Source of the DNA: a virus
IMG/VR virus record: IMGVR_UViG_3300046472_000153
Coordinates: 1-47,449 of that record
DNA: 47,449 nucleotides
Direction: 5' to 3' (one strand)
Made by a program: the position numbers and the translations under genes
Shown here: in pieces, positions 1 to 6,845 of the stretch
Position numbering within the stretch: position 1 is the stretch's first letter
Layout: every line of letters begins with the position of its first letter
The notes under the pieces: generated by a model
The model's input: only the letters and a program-made list of their open reading frames with translations
Told to the model about the DNA's origin: nothing
Database searches by the model: none

Positions 1-73
1 ATTCAAAAAATTCCTCCCAAAGAATGTCAAGAATAACTAGAACTAAGGCTCCAATCATGATTCCCAAGATCAA
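1..73 (-). CDS. Tiny membrane peptide, cut by the contig edge
   Basis: Starts at TTG (73) and overlaps the TGA stop of the upstream gene. It gives 24 residues ending DILWEEFFE before the contig runs out inside the next codon, which begins with T. Residues 1-16 are a hydrophobic segment (Ile/Leu/Val/Gly). It is clearly related to the 26-residue peptide at 40547-40627, which ends DILWEEFFD, so the missing part is probably only the stop codon. No SD of its own is obvious; translational coupling through the stop/start overlap is likely. Function unknown; a single-pass inner-membrane peptide is inferred. Confidence 0.6.
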   Translation of the reverse strand, partial: MILGIMIGALVLVILDILWEEFFE

Positions 74-300
74 TGCCGCACCCCGCACGGACAACTGGTG
101 TTTACATAGGCATCGTACGTCTCAGCCCACTGCAGCGCTTCGGCCATCAGATTATCCGCATCGATACCCGAGAATATCCGCAATTTACGGAACCCGCGGT
201 AGTCGAAGTAGTGCAGCACGATCATCTTGTCGCCATCCATAGTGAAGATGGTGTCGACGCTGAATCCTGCATTGTGAATCTTGTCAAACCAGTCGTTCAT
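70..300 (-). CDS. Conserved small phage protein (76 aa), left copy
   Basis: Start ATG at 300 overlaps the stop of the lipoprotein gene (ATGA), with weak SD GGTGAG upstream. The protein begins MNDWFDKIHNAGF, has a central segment about handling or displaying a value (MDGDKMIVLHYFDYRGFRKLR), and ends with a CPCG pair of cysteines. I do not recognise the family. A second copy (46950-47180) differs by only a few residues, for example RIFSG against RVFKG. The two copies lie in the same context at the two contig ends, which suggests circular overlap with strain variation rather than a real paralogue. Confidence 0.75.
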   Translation of the reverse strand: MNDWFDKIHNAGFSVDTIFTMDGDKMIVLHYFDYRGFRKLRIFSGIDADNLMAEALQWAETYDAYVNTSCPCGVRH

Positions 301-405
301 TTGCTCACCTTCTCCACTTGGTATGCGATCCCCATCTTCTCCGGCAGGCACACTCCACATCCTATGGCTTTCAGCGCCTCTTGCAAGGCTTCATCGTCGT
401 CTACC
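73..405. repeat. End repeat, left copy (pairs with 46953-47449)
   Basis: Positions 73-300 match 46953-47180 with about 10 substitutions counted by eye, and 297-405 match 47341-47449 with none seen. The right copy carries an extra block of about 164 bp (near 47181-47340) holding a 54-codon membrane-protein gene. The simplest reading is that the contig runs slightly more than once around a circular or terminally redundant genome, and that the ends come from two co-existing variants. Confidence 0.85.
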
Positions 406-536
406 ACAACATAATAGGTCTGGCCAAGTTGCCGATAGGCATAATGCTCGGCCTGGATCGCAGGGGTGGCTACGAGCATACGCTTCGGAGCACACGCGGA
501 AAAAGTCATGCAAAGAATCAGTATTAGTGTTTTCAT
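297..536 (-). CDS. Small lipoprotein (79 aa)
   Basis: Begins MKTLILILCMTFSACAPKRM: a short basic start, a hydrophobic segment, and a lipobox ending at Cys15 (FSAC). This predicts lipid modification and membrane anchoring. The mature part is only about 64 residues, with an acidic DDDEALQEAL stretch and a CGVC pair. The start codon has no SD; the two bases before it directly follow the 3' end of the tRNA-like element (539-618), so translation may begin on an RNA processed there. The stop overlaps the next start (ATGA). A truncated copy is at 47341-47449. Role unknown; superinfection exclusion or envelope function is only a guess. Confidence 0.75.
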   Translation of the reverse strand: MKTLILILCMTFSACAPKRMLVATPAIQAEHYAYRQLGQTYYVVVDDDEALQEALKAIGCGVCLPEKMGIAYQVEKVSK

Positions 537-538
537 AT

Positions 539-618
539 ACCGAGCGCGAGAATCGAACCCGCAACCTCCGGCGACTCTGCAGAATCCCCGGCGCTCTATC
601 CAGTGAGCTAGACTCAGG
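539..618 (-). ncRNA. tRNA-like element with a non-decoding anticodon arm
   Basis: On the minus strand the order is: acceptor strand CCTGAGT, D arm (GCTC, ACTGGATA loop, GAGC), a variable part AGGTT, T arm GCGGG-TTCGATT-CTCGC, and acceptor strand GCTCGGT. Six of seven acceptor pairs form, with two G-T wobbles. Between the D and variable parts a normal 5-bp stem with a 7-nt loop cannot be drawn. Instead CCGG, one G-G mismatch, and GATTC-TGCA-GAGTC give a long hairpin with a TGCA tetraloop. No CCA is encoded. The 3' end lies 2 nt from the lipoprotein start. Best read as a tRNA mimic or decayed tRNA, not a working decoder. Confidence 0.6.
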
Positions 619-623
619 ACCAG

Positions 624-858
624 TTGAGCAGGACAAATACCTACTTACGTGGCATCGTTCAAATCCCCGAAACTTTTACAGCCAATCTACCCTCGGGGTT
701 AGCGGGGTCAACTAATCCCGCTCGGGAATAATTAGTCACTCTTGGCATTGCCGGTGCTAGAAGTTCCCGAACAGGAATTTTTTTTTTTTTTCTGGGCTGC
801 GGCAGATGGTTGCAAGGCATTTAAATTCCAAACCTTTGTATGGATACCCAGAAACTTA
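624..858. other. Intergenic stretch between the DUF2815 gene and the tRNA-like element
   Basis: No convincing coding sequence. It contains a weak hairpin (ACTAAT at 711-716 pairing with ATTAGT at 731-736, inner CCC/GGG) and, further right, a strong rightward terminator (761-791). The leftward operon must read through this stretch to reach the lipoprotein gene. Confidence 0.5.
761..791 (+). terminator. Rho-independent terminator, rightward
   Basis: AAGTTCC (761-767) pairs with GGAATTT (774-780) around a 6-nt loop, merging into a run of 14 T (778-791). It faces against the leftward operon, so it would stop rightward read-through from the late region across the circle join, or end an unseen short rightward RNA. 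The T run may be miscounted if the data come from a homopolymer-prone method. Confidence 0.5.
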
Positions 859-1473
859 CTAAACGAAAGCCGAGAATTCGGACTTCCCGACGACCGTTGG
901 CTCGTTGGGCTCGACGTTACCGAACTCCTCGATAGACGTCGTGCCAATGCCGCTGAACGCTTCGCCCTTGTGATCGAACTGGAGCCCGAGCAGGTTGCAG
1001 TTCATCGAGTATCCGGACTTGCTCCATGTCCAGAAAGAGATATTCGCGTTCACGAAGGCTCCGGAGTACAGCAGGCCATCCGCTGCCGTAATCAGGTTCG
1101 GCTTCTCTTTGGTCCCTGGGTTCGGCTTCACATACAGTGGCATCCCATCCGTCTCCCGGCGCGAGGCGTTAATGATGTAGTGATCCTTGGCCCCTTCGAA
1201 CAGTAGGGAGTCGCCATCCAGAAACGCCATCTTCTGATTGTTGCCTTTGATCGAAGCGAGAATCTGATCGGCCTTGTCTTCCTTCCAGTCGGCAACGGCC
1301 AGCCGGTGAATTTCCTTCATGACATCCGGCAATTGCGGATGGTTCTTCGGGATCCCAAGCTTGCAGCGAAACTTCTTCGGCTTCCCGGCTTCATCCTTGT
1401 AGGCACGAGCGGTGAACAAGTCCTGTACAAACATCAAACGAACACCCTTAATCTTTAAGCTTTCTCCAGTCAT
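859..1473 (-). CDS. DUF2815 family ssDNA-binding-like protein (204 aa)
   Basis: Matches the DUF2815 pattern: an N-terminal strand leading to VRLMFVQDLF, then KPKKFRCKLGIPK, a charged helix, LDGDSLLFEGAKDHYIINA, and LLYSGAFVNANISFWTWS, the tract that resembles YSG-Y-x-V-x-x-x-F-Y in the family. Such proteins are replaced or accompanied by SSB-like functions in phage replication modules with DUF2800, polymerase A and VRR-NUC, which are all present here. Start ATG at 1473 has SD AGGAG at good spacing. Usual length for the family is about 180-210. Binding of single-stranded DNA in replication or recombination is inferred from family context. Confidence 0.8.
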   Translation of the reverse strand: MTGESLKIKGVRLMFVQDLFTARAYKDEAGKPKKFRCKLGIPKNHPQLPDVMKEIHRLAVADWKEDKADQILASIKGNNQKMAFLDGDSLLFEGAKDHYIINASRRETDGMPLYVKPNPGTKEKPNLITAADGLLYSGAFVNANISFWTWSKSGYSMNCNLLGLQFDHKGEAFSGIGTTSIEEFGNVEPNEPTVVGKSEFSAFV

Positions 1474-1514
1474 TTCTTTCTCCTAATTTAGATTCGAACC
1501 CGTCAATCGTACTC

Positions 1515-1766
1515 CTATGAATTCGCAATTGCAAGAGCCTTTGCCTTACGCTTCAGCTTCTTCCTAAGCTTATGGTTCATGTTCGGTTTGTCAACCCGCA
1601 AAATGTGTGAAGGCTTCCCTTCACGGGTAGCGATTGCGTAGACGCCCCTGCCGCGCATCTTGAACATCGGATTCTCTTCGCTCAGGTTCTTCGCAATGTC
1701 CTGAACCCTAGCCGTCATAACCGGGTATACCGGTGATGGATCCCACGCCTTGTTACCTGAACGCAT
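1515..1766 (-). CDS. Basic small protein between DUF2800 and DUF2815 genes (83 aa)
   Basis: Start overlaps the end of the DUF2800 gene by 14 bp. The C-terminal third is strongly basic (KLRKKLKRKAKALAIA), preceded by a compact segment FKMRGRGVYAIATREGKPSHILRV. This middle part resembles a small winged or beta fold, but I cannot name a family. Its position inside the replication operon and its charge suggest nucleic-acid contact. Not recognised further. Confidence 0.65.
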   Translation of the reverse strand: MRSGNKAWDPSPVYPVMTARVQDIAKNLSEENPMFKMRGRGVYAIATREGKPSHILRVDKPNMNHKLRKKLKRKAKALAIANS

Positions 1767-2955
1767 CTAGGTTAACCTCCTCGACGTTCTCAAACTGATC
1801 TGCTGTCATCTTTGGATCATAGGCTGGCCTTGGATCTGCGCTGGAGACCGCGATCGGCTGAGCAGGGTTCCGGCTAATCAGCGCCTCGAATACTGGCCAC
1901 TTCGGTTTGGGAACAAGCTTCTCGATCTTCGTCAAAGAGATAAGGCTTTGCTCGAAGATCTGTTCCTTCTTGAACTTCAGCGACTTCAGTAGCTTGACGA
2001 CTCGCGCCTCGTCTGTGAACTTCCGGTGGCCTTGCCGTCCCAACGTCAGCTTCCATTCTGAATTTACAGCGCCAGATCGAAGCTGCGCGTAGATATACTC
2101 GCGTCTCGCCTTGCACCAATCCTCAATCAAAGTCAGCTCTTCGTCCGTCTGCCAGTCAATGCTGTTGACCGGTTTGGTTATGGCCTGCAGCTTCCCTGGC
2201 TCGACGACTGTGAAAGACTCGAAGACAGAATCCTGGACCTGCTTTGCGCGTGCGGAACAAGTCGGTGCCTTGGGACAGAAAAGACAGCCTTCGGCTGACG
2301 GGACAAGATATTTCTCGCATTCGTGTATCGGAATTGAGAGCGCAAAAACTCCTGCAGCATAGGACTTCTTCCCGAATTCCAATAACTCCTCGCGCGTCAG
2401 AACCTCATAGTCCGCGTGATCCCGTCGCGGCTGGAATATCATCAGCTTCACGCTACTGACCTTGCCGTAGATCATTTCGACAAGATCTAGAGCCCCAAGA
2501 GCATAGAGGCGGGTTTGCGGATTGCCTGTCGCCCAGACGACGTTACCCTGGCCGAACTTCAGATCCCAGACTTCAATCGTCATCGTCTTTAGGTCGACGA
2601 TGATCGCGTCAGCGGTGCCGGTGGCTCCAGACTCCGACGTCCACTTCTCCATTGGCAGTGACTGCTCGACCAAAAGGATCTTGCCTTCTGCCGCATTGCG
2701 GATAGCCAACACGTAGGAGTCGACATAGTTCAGAGCCTCGATGTAATCCGTTTCGAGTTGGAAGAACGTCTTGAACTTCGCGAGAACCTCAGTACAAACT
2801 TCGCCCTTCAGCAAAGCCGAGGCAACGGCGTGTGCAGCCGTCCCCTCGTCTGCATAGATGCTACTCTCCTGTTCGATGCCGACGCAGGCAGCTACGCTGC
2901 CTGCGCACGTCATCCATCGCGCTGCCTTCGATGGCGCGAGTACCGCGTGACTCAT
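1753..2955 (-). CDS. DUF2800 protein, PD-(D/E)XK nuclease-like (400 aa)
   Basis: Family hallmarks are clear: H-x-V-L-x-PS-x-A-x-RWMTCAGS at the N terminus, YADEGTAAHAVA near residue 35, ATGTADAIIVD, VWDLKFGQGNVVWATGNPQ near residue 135, LYALGAL, and a cysteine cluster CLFCPKAPTCSAR near residue 225. The DLKFG and upstream GTADAI acidic residues fit the D-(E/D)xK core of Cas4/RecB-like nucleases, and the cysteines may hold an Fe-S or zinc site as in Cas4. Probably processes DNA ends in replication or recombination with the DUF2815 partner just downstream. Start overlaps the previous stop (TAAATG). Confidence 0.85.
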   Translation of the reverse strand: MSHAVLAPSKAARWMTCAGSVAACVGIEQESSIYADEGTAAHAVASALLKGEVCTEVLAKFKTFFQLETDYIEALNYVDSYVLAIRNAAEGKILLVEQSLPMEKWTSESGATGTADAIIVDLKTMTIEVWDLKFGQGNVVWATGNPQTRLYALGALDLVEMIYGKVSSVKLMIFQPRRDHADYEVLTREELLEFGKKSYAAGVFALSIPIHECEKYLVPSAEGCLFCPKAPTCSARAKQVQDSVFESFTVVEPGKLQAITKPVNSIDWQTDEELTLIEDWCKARREYIYAQLRSGAVNSEWKLTLGRQGHRKFTDEARVVKLLKSLKFKKEQIFEQSLISLTKIEKLVPKPKWPVFEALISRNPAQPIAVSSADPRPAYDPKMTADQFENVEEVNLDAFR

Positions 2956-3341
2956 TTAGTCACCTGAGCCAAAGCCGTTTGGAAAGCCTTCGCCACCGCT
3001 GCATAGTCTTTCTCAGCCACGTTCGCGACTGACGGAAAAGGTTCACCAAGCTGAGCCATTTCCTCCGCAGACTTGATCTGAAAAGGTGTGAGGATGCTTT
3101 TGGCCTGCACCAGTGAAGCCGGGAGATTTGACGTCGCAAAGGATGTTGCCAGCTGTCCAATCTGCTCTCTGTTGAAAACCTGGACGACTTCTGCCGGGAC
3201 TTCTGGAACGAAGACTGCTTCGACTGTAGTTGCCGGTACCGGTTTCTGAACACGTCCGGGATCTCCGAATGTGTTCGGCAGCGGAAGTCGGTCACGAATC
3301 TCCGTCAAGAGCTGAACGATTTCTGCAAGTGGGTTATTCAA
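2952..3341 (-). CDS. Unknown early protein upstream of DUF2800 (129 aa)
   Basis: Starts MNNPLAEIVQLLTEIRDRL, a short amphipathic helix, then a Pro/Val-rich linker (FVPEVPAEVVQVF) and a C-terminal half with alternating helices (AEKDYAAVAKAFQTALAQ). Overlaps both neighbours by a few bases, so it is co-translated with the DUF2800 gene. No recognisable domain. An accessory factor of the replication/recombination module is the contextual guess. Confidence 0.65.
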   Translation of the reverse strand: MNNPLAEIVQLLTEIRDRLPLPNTFGDPGRVQKPVPATTVEAVFVPEVPAEVVQVFNREQIGQLATSFATSNLPASLVQAKSILTPFQIKSAEEMAQLGEPFPSVANVAEKDYAAVAKAFQTALAQVTK

Positions 3342-3684
3342 TTTCTCCTCCTACAATCGAATGAAATAGCGTGTAAAGACGTCCTGCATCTGCCGCTGCC
3401 TGGAGTTGCGCGATTTTGTAGCGATAATCGCTGAGCTGCGCCCTCAGCTTATCGATGTCGCTCTGCTGAGTGCGGAATATGGATTCGTAATAGCCATAAG
3501 CCTCAACCCGTAGCGCCGGTTCAATTGCCGCAATCCCGCCTTCAACGAAAAGCTGCGAAAGGGTCTTCTTCGGTTGGGTCGGGAGTGTTGTTGGCAGGAA
3601 TTGATACTCCTTCTTGTTCTGACTCGGATCTACGTCCGGATACTTCTCCGCCGTCTTCTGGTCTTCCTCCGCGAAATGTGCCAT
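3334..3684 (-). CDS. Unknown early protein with C-terminal coiled coil (116 aa)
   Basis: Strong SD AGGAGG lies 9 nt before ATG 3684, which fixes the start even though the gene overlaps the end of its upstream neighbour by 143 bp in another frame. Residues 65-105 form a heptad-like helix (IDKLRAQLSDYRYKIAQLQ). The N terminus is charged and probably flexible. Family not recognised. Confidence 0.6.
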   Translation of the reverse strand: MAHFAEEDQKTAEKYPDVDPSQNKKEYQFLPTTLPTQPKKTLSQLFVEGGIAAIEPALRVEAYGYYESIFRTQQSDIDKLRAQLSDYRYKIAQLQAAADAGRLYTLFHSIVGGEIE

Positions 3685-4339
3685 TGTCCTTGTCCTCCTC
3701 TAAATTTTCGAATTCGTTTGCACCGGCCAGCAAATCGAGCTGCGCTTCTAGATTGACGCTGGAATGCGGCGCGAACTTCCCAGCATAATACTCCCGCTCT
3801 ACACGAAGCAATTCCTTTAGGTCGACACCACCTTTTCTATGTGTAATCCAGACGAGCGCCTTGTCAAGGTCCGCATCCGTTATTTTGGTGCCAAACATTG
3901 CAGCCCAGAGCATTCGAACCGCGGAAGGCCATGTCCCGTCGCTTTGTACCGCAGCGCGTTCAAACTCGATCCGGCGCATCTGGAGCAGCCCACGCCGCCA
4001 GTTCTGTTCCGGCGATAGCTTGTGGTTTCTGGACAGCGCAATGTCCCCATAAGGGTCTTCGTCTTCTGTTGCATCGATGGTCTTTGGCGCAGCCTGGGCC
4101 TTGAAGTATTCCTCTACAGCTTTATAAAGCTCGATACGATCCTGATAAAGCTTCGAACAGTCCATGCCAGCGTGTGTGTCAATACGATTTTCTTTAACCC
4201 CGAAGACATAGTTCGCCTTTCCGGTTACGGTGCTGATCGCCGCAACCTTGTATCTACCATCCGATGTTTGGCGTAGGTTCCATTCCCCAAGCTGAGCAAG
4301 AAAGAGTCCGGTTTGCTTACCGGAATTGGTGCGTGTCAT
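3542..4339 (-). CDS. Unknown early protein with acidic C-terminal tail (265 aa)
   Basis: ATG at 4339 overlaps the stop of the HAD gene (ATGA). The N-terminal domain (about 1-100) looks beta-rich (GEWNLRQTSDGRYKVAAIS, GKANYVFGVKENRID). The middle (130-200) is helical, with KALVWITHRKGGVDLKELLR. The last 60 residues are acidic and disordered and end EEDPFAAFR, reminiscent of SSB-type acidic tips, although the fold is not SSB that I can see. This tail is the part overlapping the next gene by 143 bp, so it may be a tolerated overlap. Function unknown. Confidence 0.6.
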   Translation of the reverse strand: MTRTNSGKQTGLFLAQLGEWNLRQTSDGRYKVAAISTVTGKANYVFGVKENRIDTHAGMDCSKLYQDRIELYKAVEEYFKAQAAPKTIDATEDEDPYGDIALSRNHKLSPEQNWRRGLLQMRRIEFERAAVQSDGTWPSAVRMLWAAMFGTKITDADLDKALVWITHRKGGVDLKELLRVEREYYAGKFAPHSSVNLEAQLDLLAGANEFENLEEDKDNGTFRGGRPEDGGEVSGRRSESEQEGVSIPANNTPDPTEEDPFAAFR

Positions 4340-4779
4340 TGCCACGATTCTCCTGTCACTGCATAGACTGCGAAGCCGAGCCCACGCCACATCGCAACCA
4401 TCGATGGACGGTCGTCCACAATGAAATCGACTTTGCCATTAGGGAACGCTGAACTAACGATCATTTCTTTTTTGACGGTGGTATCTGGGCGATGGTCGCC
4501 AGCCTTGCGCATCAGGAGACGATCATAGCAGACGCCATGCTTCTGAAGCCATTTTATTGTCTCCAGCTCCACTTCATCAGATCGCCCGGATAAGATAACA
4601 ATCCTGTGGGTTTGACTCATGTAACGCATCCACGCAATCACGCCTGGAATTGGTTTATCGTTTACGCACGCCGCAAAAAATGCTGGCCAGTCTTTGTGGG
4701 GGTATTCAATCAGTGAAAGTCGATGAGTAATGTCTGCAATTGTCCCGTCTAAATCGAATACCGCAATTGGTCGACTCAT
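4336..4779 (-). CDS. HAD-superfamily phosphatase, PNKP/5'-nucleotidase type (147 aa)
   Basis: Shows the HAD motifs in order: FDLDGTIAD (nucleophile Asp9 and Asp11), ILSGRSDE (motif II region near residue 62), the Lys region around KAGDHRPDTTVKKE, and FIVDDRPSM (motif III/IV acidic pair near residue 117). The SGR and KAGDHRPD pattern is typical of the phosphatase half of T4-like polynucleotide kinase/phosphatase and related phage proteins, here without the kinase half. Likely removes phosphates from nucleotides or nucleic-acid 3' ends. SD AGGAGG fixes ATG 4779. Confidence 0.8.
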   Translation of the reverse strand: MSRPIAVFDLDGTIADITHRLSLIEYPHKDWPAFFAACVNDKPIPGVIAWMRYMSQTHRIVILSGRSDEVELETIKWLQKHGVCYDRLLMRKAGDHRPDTTVKKEMIVSSAFPNGKVDFIVDDRPSMVAMWRGLGFAVYAVTGESWQ

Positions 4780-4786
4780 AATCCTC

Positions 4787-4921
4787 CTAGCAAAGTGGCA
4801 GGATGGGCAACCCCTGCGCTGGATCGTATTGCTGAATGCACGGTGGGGGAGGCTGGACTGGCCTTGGCTTGCAGCTTGTGAGGAGAGCCACAAGTAAGGC
4901 CAGCCCAACAAATCGTGTCAT
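4787..4921 (-). CDS. Proline-rich lipoprotein, Rz1-like candidate (44 aa)
   Basis: Reads MTRFVGLALLVALLTSC, a signal sequence with lipobox LTSC (Cys17), followed by KPRPVQPPPPC and a short tail ending LPLC. Tiny proline-rich lipoproteins of this kind act as outer-membrane spanins (Rz1) in Gram-negative hosts. No neighbouring Rz-type inner-membrane partner is evident and the gene sits in the early arm, not beside the lysozyme, so the assignment is tentative. Overlaps its upstream neighbour by ATGA; its own stop precedes the SD of the HAD gene. Confidence 0.6.
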   Translation of the reverse strand: MTRFVGLALLVALLTSCKPRPVQPPPPCIQQYDPAQGLPILPLC

Positions 4922-5055
4922 TCGATAATCTCCGCAGCTTTTCTGATCTTTGTAAACGCATCGTCAAGCAGTCCGGTCACTCGGGTATCATAGACCAGAT
5001 GCGATGCAACTTCTTCGAGTTGTGCCGCAATCATTCGCAGTAAAAGTGATTCCAT
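4918..5055 (-). CDS. Small helical early protein (45 aa)
   Basis: MESLLLRMIAAQLEEVASHL, then a short DTRVTGLLDDAF linker and a basic-acidic helix KIRKAAEIIE. ATG 5055 follows the previous stop by one base and the stop overlaps the lipoprotein start (ATGA), so it fits the tightly packed operon. Not recognised. Confidence 0.6.
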   Translation of the reverse strand: MESLLLRMIAAQLEEVASHLVYDTRVTGLLDDAFTKIRKAAEIIE

Positions 5056-5056
5056 T

Positions 5057-5239
5057 TTAGACCGCCTCCAATCCAATTATGTTTCGTAATGCCCGTCTGT
5101 GCCTGAGAATCTGCTCCCGCAGCTTATCCAGAAACTCTGGCGAAGCCTCCAGCTTCAGACGTAAAAGCCGGAGCGCTTCCGCCAGCAGGTCTAGCGCGTC
5201 GACGCTATCCATAAATCCAACAGGGTTCCTTTTGCGCAA
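5057..5239 (-). CDS. Small helical early protein (60 aa), TTG start
   Basis: A TTG at 5239 preceded by SD GAGGT seven bases away is preferred over the internal ATG at 5212, which has no good SD. The protein is almost wholly helical (SVDALDLLAEALRLLRLKL, FLDKLREQILRHRRALRNI). Family unknown. Confidence 0.55.
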   Translation of the reverse strand: MRKRNPVGFMDSVDALDLLAEALRLLRLKLEASPEFLDKLREQILRHRRALRNIIGLEAV

Positions 5240-5284
5240 TGTCGTACCTCGCCCTATGACAATACACGGGGCGAGGAAACAACG

Positions 5285-5620
5285 TCAAGCGTTTTGTTCC
5301 TGGGCCTCAAGCTTCGCAATTGCCTTCTCGAACATCTGCTTAACCGGTTCGAACGAGTACGCCATGTCGTTAAAACCAGTAACAGACCAGCCATTGGTGA
5401 ATTCATCCAAAATGCGCATCTCGATTGGAATTCCGAAACTTGAATCTTTGGAAATTCCGAGAACCCGAAAGCAGGCTCCGTAGGCGCAAAACCTTACCGC
5501 ATCCGGACTGATCGGATCTTCACTGTTGCCGTTTTTGTTCACAGCATACAACCCACCTTGCGTCCATGCATTTCCGTTATCGAGCAGAGCAAGTGCCGCC
5601 TTCAATTCTTGTGATGTCAT
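5285..5620 (-). CDS. DUF6197-like protein (111 aa)
   Basis: Shows the pattern of this short family: an N-terminal helix ELKAALALLDNG, then AWTQGGLYAVNKNG, PDAVRFCAYGACFRVLG, and a C-terminal FEPVKQMFEKAIAKLE. In DUF6197 the W-x-Q-G and A-x-R-F/W-C-x-x-G-A tracts recur; both are here. ATG 5620 with SD GGAG is chosen over a longer in-frame extension that overlaps the upstream gene. Function of the family is unknown. Confidence 0.6.
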   Translation of the reverse strand: MTSQELKAALALLDNGNAWTQGGLYAVNKNGNSEDPISPDAVRFCAYGACFRVLGISKDSSFGIPIEMRILDEFTNGWSVTGFNDMAYSFEPVKQMFEKAIAKLEAQEQNA

Positions 5621-5624
5621 GTTT

Positions 5625-5912
5625 CTATTCTCCAATGAAAATTTCGTATTTATCCAAACCTCGCGCCGGGACAGAAATTGTCTCGACTGGCGTGGACCCT
5701 GGGTTCGCGATCTGGTATTGCAGTGCGCGAATCTTTTCGTTCTTCTTGTCAATCGCGTTGTACAACTTCTCGTTCAGAGCGCGAAGCTTGTCATTGTTTT
5801 CGATGGCTTTGTAGTATCGGTCTTGATAATCTTTCCGTCGCCTGTTCGCATTTCGCAAGTCTTCTGAAAGATTCGAGATTGTAACCCAAAGTGTTTTCTT
5901 ACCTTCAAACAT
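5625..5912 (-). CDS. Coiled-coil early protein (95 aa)
   Basis: Residues 10-68 are a continuous heptad-rich helix (NLSEDLRNANRRRKDYQ, NDKLRALNEKLYNAIDKK, NEKIRALQYQI), followed by a Pro/Gly hinge and a short strand-like C terminus. ATG 5912 has SD AGGAGG. Probably a dimer or larger coiled-coil assembly; no specific role can be assigned. Confidence 0.6.
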   Translation of the reverse strand: MFEGKKTLWVTISNLSEDLRNANRRRKDYQDRYYKAIENNDKLRALNEKLYNAIDKKNEKIRALQYQIANPGSTPVETISVPARGLDKYEIFIGE

Positions 5913-5951
5913 TGTGCCTCCTGTTATATGGTCCTGCTTTTTGTTGTCAAG

Positions 5952-6587
5952 TCAGAACTGCTTCGTCTCGTGAAACTTCACATGCCCATCGTTATCCAGA
6001 TGCGCCATTTCAACCCGCAACCTCCAACCGCTAGACGTCTTGATCCGATGCGTCTCGACCATCAGCTGCTCGCCGTGTCTTGCATCTGCTCGTGTGGCAT
6101 CTACCGCCTTCATAACCCAATAGTGCGCCTCGACGAGACTCTGCTGCGAGATCCCCTCATAGCGCCTCTTGCATGCCTCATAACCGAGCCTCCACCAGCC
6201 CAGCACGCGCTGGGACTTATCTGAAACGCCAGCGCGATACTCGAATTGCTCGATACCTTTGGCGAAGATTCGTTCTGCCTCTGGTTCAAGAATCGGTGCA
6301 GCCTTGGGCTCGGGAATCTGCTTTCCGTCTTGAAACGCCGCAGCGTCTTTCCCGATGTAGTTCTGCCAGCCGCGACTTGGATCTAGCTCTTTGACGTAGA
6401 CCCCAGCTCCAATCGCCATCAGCTCATGCTCGATGCAATCGCGATCGTCGGGTCGATGCTCCAGTACGTCATGAGCAACAACGAACCCGCTGCCTGGGTC
6501 AAATGTCGGATGGTGGTTCGGTTTCCATCCACAGCGGAATCGCGAAAAGATCTCCATATTTGGTTCAGCTGTAAAACTCATTCTCAT
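5952..6587 (-). CDS. Unknown conserved early protein (211 aa)
   Basis: ATG 6587, inside the last codons of the upstream gene, is preferred (a longer reading would overlap more). Contains FDPGSGFVVAHDVLEHRP near residue 30 and DCIEHELMAIGAGVYVKEL, a His/Asp/Glu-rich region that could bind metal, then an acidic linker and WWRLGYEACKRRYEGI. The last 50 residues are beta-rich. I recall similar unnamed phage proteins with the AHDVLEH segment but no defined function. Confidence 0.6.
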   Translation of the reverse strand: MRMSFTAEPNMEIFSRFRCGWKPNHHPTFDPGSGFVVAHDVLEHRPDDRDCIEHELMAIGAGVYVKELDPSRGWQNYIGKDAAAFQDGKQIPEPKAAPILEPEAERIFAKGIEQFEYRAGVSDKSQRVLGWWRLGYEACKRRYEGISQQSLVEAHYWVMKAVDATRADARHGEQLMVETHRIKTSSGWRLRVEMAHLDNDGHVKFHETKQF

Positions 6588-6822
6588 GTTTAATCTTAGC
6601 CTCCCTGTCAAAATGGTCATACGCATATGCCGCTTCTTGTGCTCGATCTTCGCTCACGTGATCCGATTGCCAGACGGCAAACCCGACTCCGAATCGATCT
6701 AGGTCACGTTGATACACCGACCATTGATGCTCGTTACTGCACTCAGCGTCACGGCAAACCTCAAAGTCTTCTTGGCCTTCGCTATCCGGGTAGTGCGTTT
6801 TGTCAATTTCGAATGTCCTCAT
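6565..6822 (-). CDS. Small early protein preceded by the start-associated sequence (85 aa)
   Basis: Acidic, aromatic-rich sequence (MRTFEIDKTHYPDSEGQEDF, a C-x4-C pair at CRDAEC, then VYQRDLDRFGVGFAVW). Start ATG 6822 lies directly after SD AGGAGG within the shared 17-bp upstream element (6829-6845). Family unknown. Confidence 0.65.
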   Translation of the reverse strand: MRTFEIDKTHYPDSEGQEDFEVCRDAECSNEHQWSVYQRDLDRFGVGFAVWQSDHVSEDRAQEAAYAYDHFDREAKIKHENEFYS

Positions 6823-6828
6823 TTTCCG

Positions 6829-6845
6829 CCTCCTGAGTGTTAGAC
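6829..6845 (-). promoter_or_regulatory. Start-associated sequence, copy 1
   Basis: Minus-strand GTCTAACACTCAGGAGG immediately before the 85-aa gene start. Includes the SD; the GTCTAACACT part recurs before three other early genes. Confidence 0.65.

Noticed and set aside
539-618. A working tRNA-Cys (GCA) or tRNA-Arg
   Set aside because: No 5-bp stem with 7-nt loop can place GCA or TCT as an anticodon; the arm folds into a long hairpin instead.
742-1206. Open frame on the plus strand opposite the DUF2815 gene
   Set aside because: Antisense to a recognised protein, with a poly-Phe run from the T tract and no start signal.
1474-1514. T-loop-like GGTTCGAATC on the minus strand between two genes
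   Set aside because: The flanking bases do not form a T stem and no acceptor helix can be drawn, unlike the three minihelices.
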